Assembly: GCA_037447655.1 (NCBI GenBank)
Contig: JBBHKE010003403.1
Location: 1-64,000 of the forward strand
Direction of reading: 5' to 3'
DNA from: Zygnema cylindricum
Taxonomy: Eukaryota; Streptophyta; Zygnematophyceae; Zygnematales; Zygnemataceae
Length of the DNA: 64,000 bases
Shown here: piece after piece, positions 42,890 to 53,743 of the stretch
Layout of the letters: each line of letters starts with the position of its first letter
Numbering within the stretch: the first letter of the stretch is position 1
Made by a program: the position numbers and the translations under genes
The notes under the pieces: generated by a model
Told to the model about the DNA's origin: nothing
What the model saw: only the letters and a program-made list of their open reading frames with translations
Databases searched by the model: none

Positions 42890-43432
42890 TTTTTTCATCC
42901 TCTCGCACCCCTCCCCCTCCTCTCCCCTTTCCCTTCCCTTTGTCCCTCTCCCTCCCCCTTACCCTCCCTCCTCTTTGTCCCCCACTCTCTCTGCCTCTCC
43001 TTTCCCCTCCCTAAAAGAGAGAGGGAGAGAGAGGGAGAGAGAGATAGACAAGAGAGAAAAATGAAGAGAGATAGAGAGAAAAATAGAAAGGGAGAGGGAG
43101 TGAGAGGGCGGGAGGAGAGACAGAGGGGAGAGGGAGGAGGAGGGGGAGAGGGAGAGGGAGGGGGAGGGGGAGGGGGAGGGGGAGGGGGAGGGGGAGGGGG
43201 AGGGGGAGGGGGAGGGGGAGGGGGAGGGGGAGGGGGAGGGGGGAGGGGGAGGGGGAGGGGGAGGGGGGAGGGGGAGGGGGAGGGGGAGGGGGAGGGGGGA
43301 GGGGGGGGGGGAGAGGGAGGGGGAGGGGGAGGGGGAGGGGGAGGGAGAGGGAGAGGGAGAGGGAGAGAGAGAGGGAGAGGGAGAGGGAGAGGGAGGGAGA
43401 GGAAGAGGGAGAGGGAGGAGATAGAGAGAACG
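42890..43432. repeat. Polypyrimidine block followed by a (GGGGGA)n polypurine tract
   Basis: About 120 bp of almost pure pyrimidine (42900-43012) is followed directly by about 420 bp of almost pure purine, with GGGGGA repeated many times between 43140 and 43350. The strands are strongly skewed. Runs of five or more G suggest quadruplex potential, and the adjoining mirror composition suggests triplex or hairpin potential. The repeat length in the assembly may be unreliable. Confidence 0.9.
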
Positions 43433-44267
43433 ACTGCGTTAGGTAAGCCGGTTACTAATTTACTTCAATAACGAGGAATATGCTGGCTTTCACCGAAAAT
43501 AGTGTGGATCATCTGAATGTTTGGCTGGAGCCAGAAAGTGACCTTGCAATATCGGCAAAAACTGAAGGAATTTACACAATTGAAAACTGGAGGACTACAT
43601 ACATAACTGACCTCGCAATACTGACAATATACTCCTATAAGCACAATTTCCCTTCTATATGGCATAACCCGTCAACATGTGGACAATCTTGGTCACTGTC
43701 CTCAAAATTCATGTCATCGTTGCTTTTTATCATTCCCATCAACGTTTTCAGGACAATATTAATAGAAGGATGAATGTCGGTGCATCGACTCAAACCCATT
43801 TCTTGTCCCTCTAGAACCTTTGCTACAACCCTTGCCGTTAAAATGCCTGTGCCCACCACTTATTTTAGCTCCACTAAATATTGAAACTTAATGTGAGCCA
43901 ATTATCAATGCTTCGCCTAAAAAATCAAAAATCAGCCTGCAGGACCAGAATGTGGTCCTGTTATAAATGTCGTTTCTATAAAAAACTAAAAAAGAGATAT
44001 GTCTATCAACCAGAGTCTTGCCAGACTCTGTCATCCTCCCTACACGCAATGACTCTATCCACCCGACCTCAACCACAAACGCTATACATTCCGCTAAACA
44101 ATACAGTGCTCGAGTGCGACTAAAATCCCATACCATCTCCCTCTGCCTCCCACGGAATTCATTTATTCATCGACAGTCTGTCAATGAATAAATGTGGAAG
44201 CAAAAGCAAAAAAAACAAAAATGTCGGCAACCTCAACAAGGGCAAGTACCGGGCAACTGTTTCTCCC
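43433..44267. other. Intergenic DNA downstream of the kinase gene
   Basis: Short opposing frames only. A minus frame at 43635-43859 lacks a recognisable domain. A small inverted repeat, CATTTATTCATCGACAGTCTG with GTCAATGAATAAATG at about 44160-44191, could form a hairpin. Confidence 0.35.
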
Positions 44268-47200
44268 TCAGTCGGTCTCTGAATCCTCCCCCTGGCTGTC
44301 GCTGTCCACTGTGGGCAGCCACTGCCGCGGCGCCGCATACGTGTAGCCGCGCAGATTCAGCAGATCCACAGCGTCCGAAGTGGGAGTGCCAGCTGGCGAT
44401 TCCTGGAGCGGCATGCTGGTCCACACCTCGTCAAAATTGGCCGTGCAGTGTGCCCCGTGCACTGTCGGACGGAATACCGGGGCCACGGCGCGGGCTTCCA
44501 CACGCTTCCAGCTCAGCATTTTGAACCAGCGGTGGTTCATGACGGCCTCACTGCCTTCTGGTCCACTGCCGAGGCGCTTGGCCGGGTCTTTTTGAAGGAG
44601 CTGAAGGACAGACAGACCGTGGGCACATGTCAGTACCTAGGAGAGAGTGGCGATCTAAATGCGGAAATTCCGATTTGTCCTCATAATCTCTGCGTTTCTG
44701 TTGTCATATGCAAGAGCTCGAGCCCCTGTCATTTGATGTTTCCTCTTTTTTTTTTGCGCTTGAAACAAGCGCAGAAAAAATAAACAAGAACGCACGCCTC
44801 CTGACTCTATTGCGCAAAGAAAATCATGGACTAATGCTACCATGCCAGGTGAAAATTAGCAAAAGAATGAGAAACCTAAACTTAACATCCACTGCAGATC
44901 CTCATTTCCTTCACCTTCTATACATTACACAAAGAAAGACTGTAGCTGGCGACAATACAAAGCCAGACCAAAAGCAGTCCAAAGTTGTACTAATCCACAG
45001 TCAAAAATACAAGAATTCACAGTCTTTCCCTCAGTAAAAGCGAGCAAGACAAAACATTTAGCTCTAAGTGGCACGCATTCACTCACCCCCTTAAGAAGGT
45101 TGTGTGCCTCAGCTGTGAGGTAAGAAGGGAGCTTAATCTTCTCTTTGATTATCCTCTGCTGCAGTTTTTGCCGGTTCTTGTGCGTATACGGAGGCTGTCA
45201 CACCTTCCCAGGATCCCGCAGAAGGACATTAGCACTAAAGCACAATTAGCAAAAACAAAAAAAATAAAAATGAACACCAGCCAAGAAGGATATCCTTCAC
45301 TGATTATTTTACACAAAAGAAGCCTCAACTCCCACAGAAGCCCTAATTTCAAAAGCCGTGTTTGCTAAAATCTAACCTGTCCTGTAAGCATCTCGTACAG
45401 CAAAATCCCCACGCTCCACCAATCTGCCGGTCGTCCGTGTCCCTTTGCCAACAGAATCTCCGGCGCCATGTATTCCATGGTTCCGCAGAGCGAGTTCGAG
45501 GTATCCTCGCCGTTTATCTCCTTCGCCAGGCCAAAGTCCGTGAGCTTGATGTGGCCCTCTGAGTCCAACAGGATGTTCTCGGGCTTCAGGTCGCGGTGCA
45601 TCACTCCCATGCGGTGGAGATGGGACACCGCCAAAACCAGCTCCGCGGCATACAGCCGGGCTAGCTCCTCCCTGCACGATGCACACCATCCCCAATCTGT
45701 CACATCTGTCGCGCATGTACTATGTCATGTATGTCATGCCCGTGACACTTGTCACGTGTGCCATGCCACACATGCAAACTCTGTCGTGGATGGTACTAAT
45801 ATCTGCGACAGAGGTGGAGCGGTGAAAGCAAGGGATGACAAGGAGGAGTGTCTGGAGGATGAGATATTTGCAGCGTATATGATCGGCAGGAGATGCGATG
45901 TTGATACAATGTCCATGTCGAAGTCATTTTAAGAGATATAAATTAAGAGTGATAGAAATGTTGACAGAAATGTTGTGAAAGGCATACATGAGCAGTGGAA
46001 TATGCGATGGTTCCTTCAGGCCCTGGGCAGGCTCTGGCAGCGTAGGTCAGTGGGAAGGCCAGTGGAGGCACTCACCCGAAAGTGCCTTGGCGGTAGAGCT
46101 GGAAGAACAGATGGCCGCCGTTGATGAAGTCCAGCAGGAGGTACAGCTTGGTCCTCGTCTGACCACACACACACCACTCACACTCCCACGTGTGAGATTG
46201 CAAAAGCTCACACTCCCTTTCAGCATTGCGAGGGTTGTAACGGTTGTAATCTTTACGGACTGGACCTTAAAAAAAAATTCAACATTGGAAGGGTCGAAAG
46301 CTTTACAGACTGAACGGTACAAGTTTTATCGGAAATAACTAGAACAAAATCAATATTTTTCTCACATCACACTCTTCGTCACGTTACTTTGGCAGAGAAT
46401 GAAAGTCCAAATTCCAAAACTGTGAACGAAACTGAGGACCTTTTCTGAAAAGTTATGCCGCTGGTTACTGTCTCAAGAACTTCAACTTCAACCTTATAGA
46501 AGTTCCTTAACTATCGCCCTACCTCTCCACTTCCCTCCTTCCCTCCCAAACACTCCCTTACCTCTCCAACCTCAAACCATAACCAGAAAAAATGAAAAAA
46601 ACACACAGACAGCCAAGGAAAACAAAGAGACAAAAAAGCCACAATAAGGAAAAAGAAAGAACAGAGGGAAAGAAACAAAAAAAAATCCCTTTCCACCCCT
46701 TTATCCCCTCCAAAAAGAACCGAATACCCTCAAAACAAAACGCCAAACCACTCCCCCCAAAAAGAACCCTAAAACTCCTCCAAAAATCCACTGTAACCAG
46801 CTCTCCTCACCTGAAAAGAGTACTGCAACTGTACTATGAATGGATGTACGGCCTTGGTGAGAATATCCCTCTCCGCCTTCATATAATCCCCATGGTTTCG
46901 CTCCATTATCCGATCCTTCCTCATCACCTTCATGGCCAAAATCTCCCCAGTGTCCTTCTTCCTCACTCTTCGATGAATCTGTCCGATGGGCTTTCCTTGT
47001 CTCCACCGATCCCGATATTCTTGGATCCTTTCGATTCGCCATCCGATCTTTCGGATTTTGATCTCTCTGACTTTTGCGCTGACTCCTCCGATCCCTCCTG
47101 TTTGATCCCTCCTCCCACCCCTCCTCCCACCCCTCCTCCCACCCCTCCTCCCATCCCTCCTCCTATCCCTGCATGGGGGAGAGGCGTGACGGCGGCCGGG

Positions 47201-47529
47201 CCCACCAGGGAGTGGGAGCGGTTGTAGATGACGAGCGGCTCCCCCCCCGATATGGACTCCGGGGGAGCCCAGGCGGCCAGGTCCTCCAAACAAGATGCCA
47301 CGTCAGCAGCGGAAAATACGGGAGGAGCCCGGGATTCCGGGGCGGAGGGCCCGAAAACATCGGAAAAGTCGAATTCCTCGGGAGGAGGAGCGAGAGGGGC
47401 AGGGAGAGAGGAAGAGGGAGGAGGAGGGGGAGGAGGTTCTGAGCAGCGACGAGAGACGGAGAGAGGGGAGAGAGGGAGGGGCGTGAGGACACGTGGTTTT
47501 GACAAGGCGGGAATGTCAACGGCAGCCAT
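44268..47529 (-). CDS. S6-kinase-type AGC protein kinase, 5 exons, with frame break
   Basis: Plant S6K homologue, a Ser/Thr kinase expected downstream of TOR and PDK1. Exons: 47529-46811, 46158-46076, 45671-45377, 45194-45087, 44600-44268, all GT-AG. N-terminus: TOS-like [11 protein letters not shown] at residues 51-61 and the plant-conserved [10 protein letters not shown] at 102-111, then a GGGV repeat. Kinase: [15 protein letters not shown] (catalytic Lys), [46 protein letters not shown], an activation loop with [28 protein letters not shown]-terminus: turn motif [11 protein letters not shown] and a hydrophobic motif LRGYTY where relatives have FTNFTY. Odd: exon 1 is 719 nt and cannot be read in one frame; the N-terminal frame stops at 46963 while the kinase frame differs. 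The glycine-loop GxGxxG is missing or decayed ([13 protein letters not shown]). It is a damaged gene, a divergent one, or an assembly error. Confidence 0.82.
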
Positions 47530-48231
47530 GGGTACGGGCGGGAGAGGGGACGTGGAGAGAGAGAGAGAGAGAGGGGCTGGAGCGGCAAAGGTCCCCGGTA
47601 GCTGCCACGTGTCAGCCGCCGAGTCGCTCTTAGCCCGCGGTGGCTACCCACCGGCGGGCCGCCTGAGGACCCTCAATGCGCGCGGGCTGCGGCGGACAGC
47701 TGGCGCTCCGAGGCACGCAAGCTCCCCGGGGCAGCTGGCGGCCGGGGAAGAAATGACGCGGCGGGAGAGGCCGCTGACGGCGGCTTTTAGCGAGGGAAAC
47801 GGCATGGCCACACTGTACGGAGAGGTACCGTACGAGATGCGCGTACGGAGGTAAATGCGGGGCACGGCATAAATATACAGTACAGTACAGTACAGTAGTA
47901 CATAGTATATGCATAGTGGTTTCGCACGTGAAACAAACAAGAGCGAGAGTATATACTATATTCCGTTTGGCGGAATCGGGCGGTGCCTTTTTGTGCGGCG
48001 GAGGGTGGAGACTGGAGTGGCAGTTACGTTAAATGTTCGGGAAAAACGTACATAAGATGTACCGCATTTTACGAACATAGGAGTCGTATTTTATTAAACG
48101 TGTACGTCAAATTTCCTATACGGAGGACAAAAACGGACGTCAGGTACGTTTATCGGCGTCAGAGTACGAGGAAAAATGGACGCAAACCAGGATTTCCGCT
48201 CATAGACCATCCGTCAACAATTTCAATACTG
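47530..48231 (-). promoter_or_regulatory. Upstream region of the S6-kinase-like gene
   Basis: The first 330 bp are GC-rich and form a 5'-UTR-like region with long antisense open frames. On the minus strand a TATATTTATG box at about 47870-47879 is a candidate TATA box. A CAGTA-type microsatellite (TACAGTACAGTACAGTACAG) spans about 47876-47900. Confidence 0.4.
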
Positions 48232-48400
48232 TACAACGTGTATCGCTATTAGTGTTGATTATTTTTCCGCCACTTAAATCGTCTTTTCTCCGTACACATT
48301 TGTTCGATTTTCAATTTGAAACCGCCAATCGGAACCGTCGGATAAAAAAAAATACACAGGTGTGTAAGGAGAAAAGATGAAAAAAACATTAACAGTACAG
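48232..48400. mobile_element. TA-flanked MITE, right end lost
   Basis: Left TACAACGTGTATCGCTATTAG with the subfamily block CCACTTAAATCGTCTTTTCT and its inverted partner GGAGAAAAGATG at 48378-48389. The right terminus stops at ACATTAACAGTAC. Confidence 0.6.
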
Positions 48401-48425
48401 TACACCGCGAATCGTAATTAGGGTA
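48401..48425. repeat. Isolated left terminus of the same MITE family
   Basis: TACACCGCGAATCGTAATTAG at 48401-48421. No matching right end is seen before the assembly gap; the element may have been split or may end in the gap. Confidence 0.5.
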
Positions 48426-48429
48426 ACCT

Positions 48430-49141
48430 TCCATCAGGCGTTCCCAGTAATCGTACGAACACGTTTACTGGGAGTAAGATTTGTAGCACCCTTCCATCAG
48501 GTCGTGCCAGTGAATGAGGTGTTAGATTGTGATTGGTACCACGTAGGACCTTTTGAGCCGCCCAGGAATAATCATCATTTCCAAAAGGACAAAATCGCAG
48601 CTGCGTATGTGTACGGGCGGACGCCGATTAAAATATCTAGTAGCGTCACGCTAATGTACAATCTGAACGTTCTTACGGTTGTTGTGGTATCAACGGCCAC
48701 AAAAACCGTTGCAAAATTAAAGTTTGTACAAATGTCCAAGGATGTACCATTTGTACGTGAATCGCTGTATCACACATTTATGAAGGAGACGTCACAGGAT
48801 GTCTTACAACCAAGTTTTTTTTGTCGTCGACCATACAACCAAGAATTTTTTGTCGTCGAACAGGCTGGCTTTTATGTCACACGGTACACTCCAATTGCCA
48901 CATGTAAGCTTATTACTTCACGTCTGTCGTGGATCGACTCTGACTTTACAAGTGGACTAAAACACGCGTCCAGTAATCACAAACTCTCCTCCCGAGGACA
49001 GTTGGAGGAGACTAGCTACGTACTGGAAACAAGAAGCGTTTGCGTCGAAAATTGAAAATCGGACGGTGGTAGTTCTCTCCAAGAAGTCTGGAGAATCTCA
49101 ACGAATTTTTAGTAAACATCTTTTGAAAAAAAAAAAAAAAA
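48430..49141 (+). other. Unassigned stretch with a 183-codon open frame
   Basis: Open frame 48504-49055 has no recognisable domain and includes a local duplication (TCGTCGACCATACAACCAAG and TCGTCGAACAGGC). CCTTCCATCAGG occurs twice, at 48427 and 48488, about 60 bp apart. I treat it as likely transposon-interior DNA, not a gene. Confidence 0.3.
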
Positions 49142-49151
49142 NNNNNNNNNN
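49142..49151. other. Assembly gap (10 N)
   Basis: Ten N directly after a poly-A run. Ten is a conventional placeholder, so the true distance and even the adjacency of the two sides are unknown. Confidence 0.98.
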
Positions 49152-49745
49152 AACTGGGTTGAAGTGACTAAGAAGAGCACTGCCACGGATTTTTTCCTCG
49201 TTTACTGTTCTTCCTTTAGTTTTAAATATATACGTTACTTTATTGTTTATCCTTCTTATTTTTGTTTTGATTTATGTTAATGAGTGAAAGCAGTAATGTT
49301 TCTTGAGCGGTGTTTTCTTTCTTTCCATCATCATTATTTCTTTGTAGTTTTCACATAGCCCCGTCAGTTCGTCGCAAACATAATTAAATATGTTTTTGTT
49401 TTAAATGGGTACCAACCGGTGTAACATTTATATGTTCAATTTAACACCGGATTCAATACGGTTTTGAAACACACTTTCAGTTTTCCCGGCTGTTACCTTT
49501 CTTTCTTTTGTGGCGAGTTCTTTGTAATGACGAAAGTGAGTAATTGTATTTAGTTTTGTTTTTATTCTTCCTATTTGTTATTTCATTGCATATATAAATT
49601 TTGATTTCCTTCTTGTCATTTGCTCCTTTTTTAGGCACCGTCACGAGAAGAATCAGTGAAGTTGGGTCAAGCTGTTCTCAAGGTGGTGAAGGACTTCCCG
49701 GCTCTTGACATTTCTCCTCTCGAGAAATACTTATCAACTCCGTAA
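49152..49745 (+). CDS. 3' end of an unidentified gene, truncated by the gap
   Basis: After the gap a frame reads NWVEVTKKSTAT before running into T-rich intron-like sequence. At 49635 a strong acceptor (TTTTTTAG) opens an exon APSREESVKLGQAVLKVVKD, FPALDISPLEKYLSTP and TAA at 49743-49745. The helical Lys/Glu-rich composition and clean acceptor look like a real last exon. I do not recognise the family. Any internal exon between 49190 and 49634 is not resolved, and upstream exons are lost in the gap. Confidence 0.5.
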
Positions 49746-49926
49746 ACGTCATTTATGAAACTTTCAAGTCCTCTCCCTTTTTTAACATCTCCCATTTTCA
49801 ACATCCATATATGTTAAGTTGGGGTTGTGAGTTAGTGACTGGAAAATGAATGAAGAAAACTTGTTCGAGAGTTAAAACGTTGCGAAAATTGTGTACCGTG
49901 TTGTTGTCAGGATATGGTGGTTAAGT

Positions 49927-50062
49927 GTGTGGGAAAGTTAGGAGGGAGGGAAAGGAGTTTTGGTTTTACAATGTGGGAAAGTCAGGAGGGAGAGAAGGAA
50001 GTTTTGGTTAAATTGTGTGGGAAAGTTAGGAGGGAGGGTAGGGAGTTTTGGTTTAAGTGAGT
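49927..50062. repeat. Minisatellite, three units of about 45 bp
   Basis: TGTGGGAAAGTTAGGAGGGA followed by GGGAAAGGAGTTTTGGTTT, repeated three times with small changes. Confidence 0.8.
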
Positions 50063-50441
50063 GGTAATAGTAAGTCAGAGGAAGGGGAGTTATTGGGGTT
50101 TCGATGGGAACAATAGATCTATTTTTTTGGTACTTGAGGAGTAGAGTAGTGAAACGGAAGCGTGAAAGATGGTTCTGTAAATGAGTTCCCAATGATATGG
50201 ATACAAAAGCTTGTAGAGGACCGAAAATAATGTGGTATGTCAACTATATTGGAGGGATACCAGCAGGCTAAAGGTACTATTGATGTAGAAAAGTATTTAT
50301 GTACTTTTTTTTTGTTTAATTGAGACTCTTTTTGGTAATCCTCTTTTTGGAAGATCTTGTGTTATTGTGGTTTTTCGTGGGATGTGGATGTGACTTGTGG
50401 AAATGATGAAAGCCGTTGGGATGAGAAAACTTTGTACATAT

Positions 50442-51853
50442 TGAAATTCTATGGGCTCCATTGCCACACAGAATTCGCAGATCCAAAGAAGCTAATCTAG
50501 ATAGTGCCGACCCCAAGTTTATACAAGCCCAAATGATTGACCCGTTGACAATCAAAACCCCATTAAAGATTCACCCCTGTGAAATAAGAGACTTTCTGTG
50601 TGCTCAGTTCCACCACAAAATGTGAAGTTAGAATATGAGTTTTGGATAACATTCCCCACTTTGACTTTCCCTTAGAAATGCAGCCACCCTGGTAGGCAAA
50701 CACCTTGACCGACTACACCCCTGCGTAGCCTAGACTCCCCTGAGTCCGCAGCAAAAAGAATCCCTGAAAATGGTCAAGTAAATTGATAATGGTGGCTGGC
50801 CAAAGTTTGCCTTTTATACAAGATGCTCTCTGGGAGAGGCGACTACCTACCAAAAATATTCTTATTCTATGTCCTAAAACCTACTCACAACCCCTCTAGA
50901 CCAATCAAATTACAGCACACTACATAATGTACAAAGAAAGTACGGCAGCCGCCGTACTTTATGTACGAAAATATTCGGCAGCACTCTAGACATGCCACGT
51001 GGCAAAAAAGTCGTCGCCGTTCTGTCCCTTTCTTCTTCGGTATCCAGTAGGATGACGCGACGTGTCATTTTGACTTGTCAAATGGATCTTTGTTGACCGT
51101 TGAATTTTCAACGGTCGTCGTTCCGCGTTGACCGTTGAAATCTGCGTCAACATGGAATTAGTTGAAGTACGTACCAACCATGTCTGTGCCGTACACAAAA
51201 GTACAGGTTCCGGAGCACTTTCTGTACAGTCAATGTACGACAGCCCCATACTGTGACATTTGTCACATCCAGACTTGTCATCTTGTGTTTCGGAAATCGC
51301 GCAATCCAGCAGGAACTCTCCACGTGTCATCCGCGGTGGCAGTGCCTAAAATGCCACGTCGCCCACTCCGAAATCCCGGCTCGCACCACGGCCGTCGATT
51401 CAGATCGAATATTTCATCCAGACCGTCGAAATGAAATGTCATTTCGTTAATTCCGTGCGGTCCGAATTTCGTGAGGTCTAATCCTTTTCCATGTATAGTT
51501 TGTCCCGTAATTTGTTAAATGACACATACCGCAAAGGACACATTTAAATACTTAACGTATCCTATATAGTTTAACATTGGTTATACACTGTTGGATAAAG
51601 CTAACGACTATTAGGCCTTAGATGGACACTAGGTAACAGGATCGAATCATGTGTCTGCCAAAATACCTTTTTAGTAAGTCTACCAATTTCTACTCCTGTC
51701 TTACTAGAAGGCCTAGGCAGCCATGGTTCTAACTCCCTATTTAGCCATCAGTGACTACAACAAGTGTGGGGGCATGAAGAAGGGAGTTAGAGGCAGACTG
51801 CCTCTGCCTTTTGCTATCCTTATAAAGACCTAGAAAATACATAAATATCAACA
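50442..51853 (-). repeat. Copia 3' LTR of the truncated element
   Basis: Clearly diverged from the other copia LTRs but keeps the tRNA-like stretch (GCTAACGACTATTAGGCC ... GGATCGAATCA on the plus strand at about 51600-51650) and a TATA-like TATAAA near 50815 on the minus strand. Confidence 0.8.
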
Positions 51854-51926
51854 CTCCCTTTATTTTCTAGTCTATTATCCTTTCGAATCCCACACACAAA
51901 TAAACAAACACTCCCTCCCCCTTTTA

Positions 51927-52238
51927 TTAATTTTCTTTTCTCCTTTTCCTTTCATAAAGCTTTAAGATAATACCCTCAAACGTAAAACGGTTTATTAGAT
52001 GAGCTGAAATAAATACTCCATGTTGCTGATCACACATCCTACTTTTCATAAATCCGAGCAAATATTTTATCCACTTCATCTCATTCCCATCCACACAAAA
52101 TCTGAATTTCCTCTTGTAATTCAAACAGCTAGCCCCATCTCCAATCCGCAACACACACCTAGATGCTAACCCTTTTCCAGGCGCACCTTCATAAATGGCA
52201 TCACTCCCATTAGTGATGTCAAAATTATTACCTTCCAA
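51927..52238 (-). pseudogene. C-terminal fragment of copia gag ORF
   Basis: 103 codons: NNFDITNGSDAIYEGAPGKG, IGDGASCLNYKRKF, KWIKYLLGFMKS. Same segment as 23634-24050, with extra substitutions and a Lys/Arg-rich end. Confidence 0.8.
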
Positions 52239-52379
52239 ATTTTCACAAAACCAAGTGTCCCCACGAAGTTCCTCATAAGATCTACGTCTTCCTTACTCAT
52301 GTTTAGTTAGTTAGCTTGTCCTCTCTCACATACAACCTTTAGTGCTTCAAATACTTACCATTTTCTATGTACTCGATGC

Positions 52380-52545
52380 ATTGTGAAGAAAGAGCGAGAA
52401 TCTTTATGCGCTCTCGGCCCAACAAATGATAGGTGGAAATCTTTGTTTGAAACCGATAAGGAAGAGATTGGACCTATCGACACGAGTTATTGTCGAATGC
52501 AAAACATTGACTTGTCGAAAATGAGTGAGTCAATAAATGTTTTTG
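52380..52545 (+). other. Exon-like fragment of unknown family
   Basis: KKERESLCALGPTNDRWKSL, FETDKEEIGPIDTSYCRMQN and IDLSKM, followed by a good donor (A|GTGAGT). The upstream acceptor (GTGAAG|AAAG) lacks a strong pyrimidine tract. Residue composition is protein-like and unlike the flanking AT-rich DNA. It could be an exon of the gene broken at the gap, or a captured fragment. Confidence 0.3.
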
Positions 52546-53298
52546 CATGTTATGTGATAATGTTTTGGTATATATACATATATGTGGGCCAGGTTCAATG
52601 TCTTAGATGTTGCAACTTTTAAGGTAATAGTTTATCTAAGTGGTGGAAATGTGAAAGTTATCATCTCCTTGTCACGTCTTGATGTTGTGGTTTTAGAGTA
52701 CACAACAAAAGCAAATGTGCCCAACAATTTTTGTATCACTTTAATACTCTAGTGCATTTAATCATAGTTGAAATGTGTAGAAATAGTTGGAATTTTCAAA
52801 TATGGTTCCCTCGTATGATGTATTCTCTTTAGTGTTTGCATAGTATTGTGCAACCTAATTTGGCATTTTCTGTCTTTTCCTCGTCTTTGACCCATGATTC
52901 ATACTCAACCCGACGAGCATAGAAACAAAGTAAAAACGAAAAAAATGCAAGTGAAGTAGCAATAATAAACCATTTTAGTTTCATGGAGTTTGAAGCAAAA
53001 GAAAAATGATAACTTGAATGGGTTCACATGTCGTGTACTACAGAAACGGTTGTGGAAAAGTGTTGCCCTTTAACTTCCTTGCATTTTATTTTTTCATCTC
53101 ATACGCATATTCTTATTTTCTACTGTTTCGTAAATGTGTATTCTTTATTCTCTCCACATATAGCTTTTCAGCTTTGGCATTGCTGTCTTCTTTTGTTCCC
53201 ATGGACTCAGATGGTTTACCATCCCGCTTTTCAATAAAGTCAGCCAATAAATTTTAAAACATCATTCGCTCCTTATGAATATCCATGGTAAACTGGTA

Positions 53299-53743
53299 GT
53301 GTTGTGTATTGGCAGGGTTTCCTTTTCTTGGCTTGCCGATAATCGTTATATTGACACGATATATCGAAACCGGTATTATCGCCGATAAAAGACCGATAAT
53401 ATTGGTTTACTGTCGCGATAACACCGATACCGATAACTATGGGCGATAATTATACGGTTCGTTCCATATGGGTGTACGGTTTGTTCCATCGTACCGAACC
53501 TCCGTTATTCCGTTACACAGATTACGGAACAATTTGTTACACGTGACATGCCACGCTATATACAGTAGAAAAAATACAGTATACTATAAAGTTCTATTAT
53601 ATCGCGTACTATATTTTCTCCACTTATCGCAAATAATGAATTTGTTGGTCTCGGAGCAACATATCGAGACCTCTGAGCGTTCGATAACCGATAACTATCG
53701 GTATCAGTGTTATCGCGATAAATTTCTTGCCGATACACAACAC
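53299..53743. mobile_element. TIR-bounded element with clustered CGATAA motifs
   Basis: Left end GTGTTGTGTATTGGCAGG, right end (complement) GTGTTGTGTATCGGCAAG. CGATAA or its complement TTATCG recurs densely through the 445-bp interior (for example CCGATAATCG, GCGATAACACCGATACCG, CGATAACCGATAACTATCGG). Noncoding. No clear target duplication, so the superfamily is undecided. Confidence 0.6.

Larger units (their letters stand above)
50442..52300 (-). mobile_element. 5'-truncated gag-only copia element
   Basis: Minus-strand element. The LTR at 50442-51853 (1,412 bp; starts TGTTGATATTTATG, ends GAATTTCA) is the 3' LTR, because the internal region lies on its high-coordinate side after the purine tract AAAATAAAGGGAG. 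The internal part continues to about 52300 and stops at the equivalent of GATGTAGATCTTATGAGG in the 34-kb element. No 5' LTR remains. Confidence 0.85.

Noticed and set aside
43061-43471. 136-codon open frame made almost only of Gly, Arg and Glu
   Set aside because: It is the translation of the (GGGGGA)n repeat; no stop can arise in such a tract, so the open frame carries no information.
47228-47854. 208-codon plus-strand open frame
   Set aside because: Antisense to exon 1 and the GC-rich 5' region of the S6-kinase-like gene, whose minus-strand reading has conserved motifs.
48504-49055. 183-codon ORF as a host gene
   Set aside because: No domain, internal direct duplications, MITE ends on its left and a gap on its right; treated as repeat interior.
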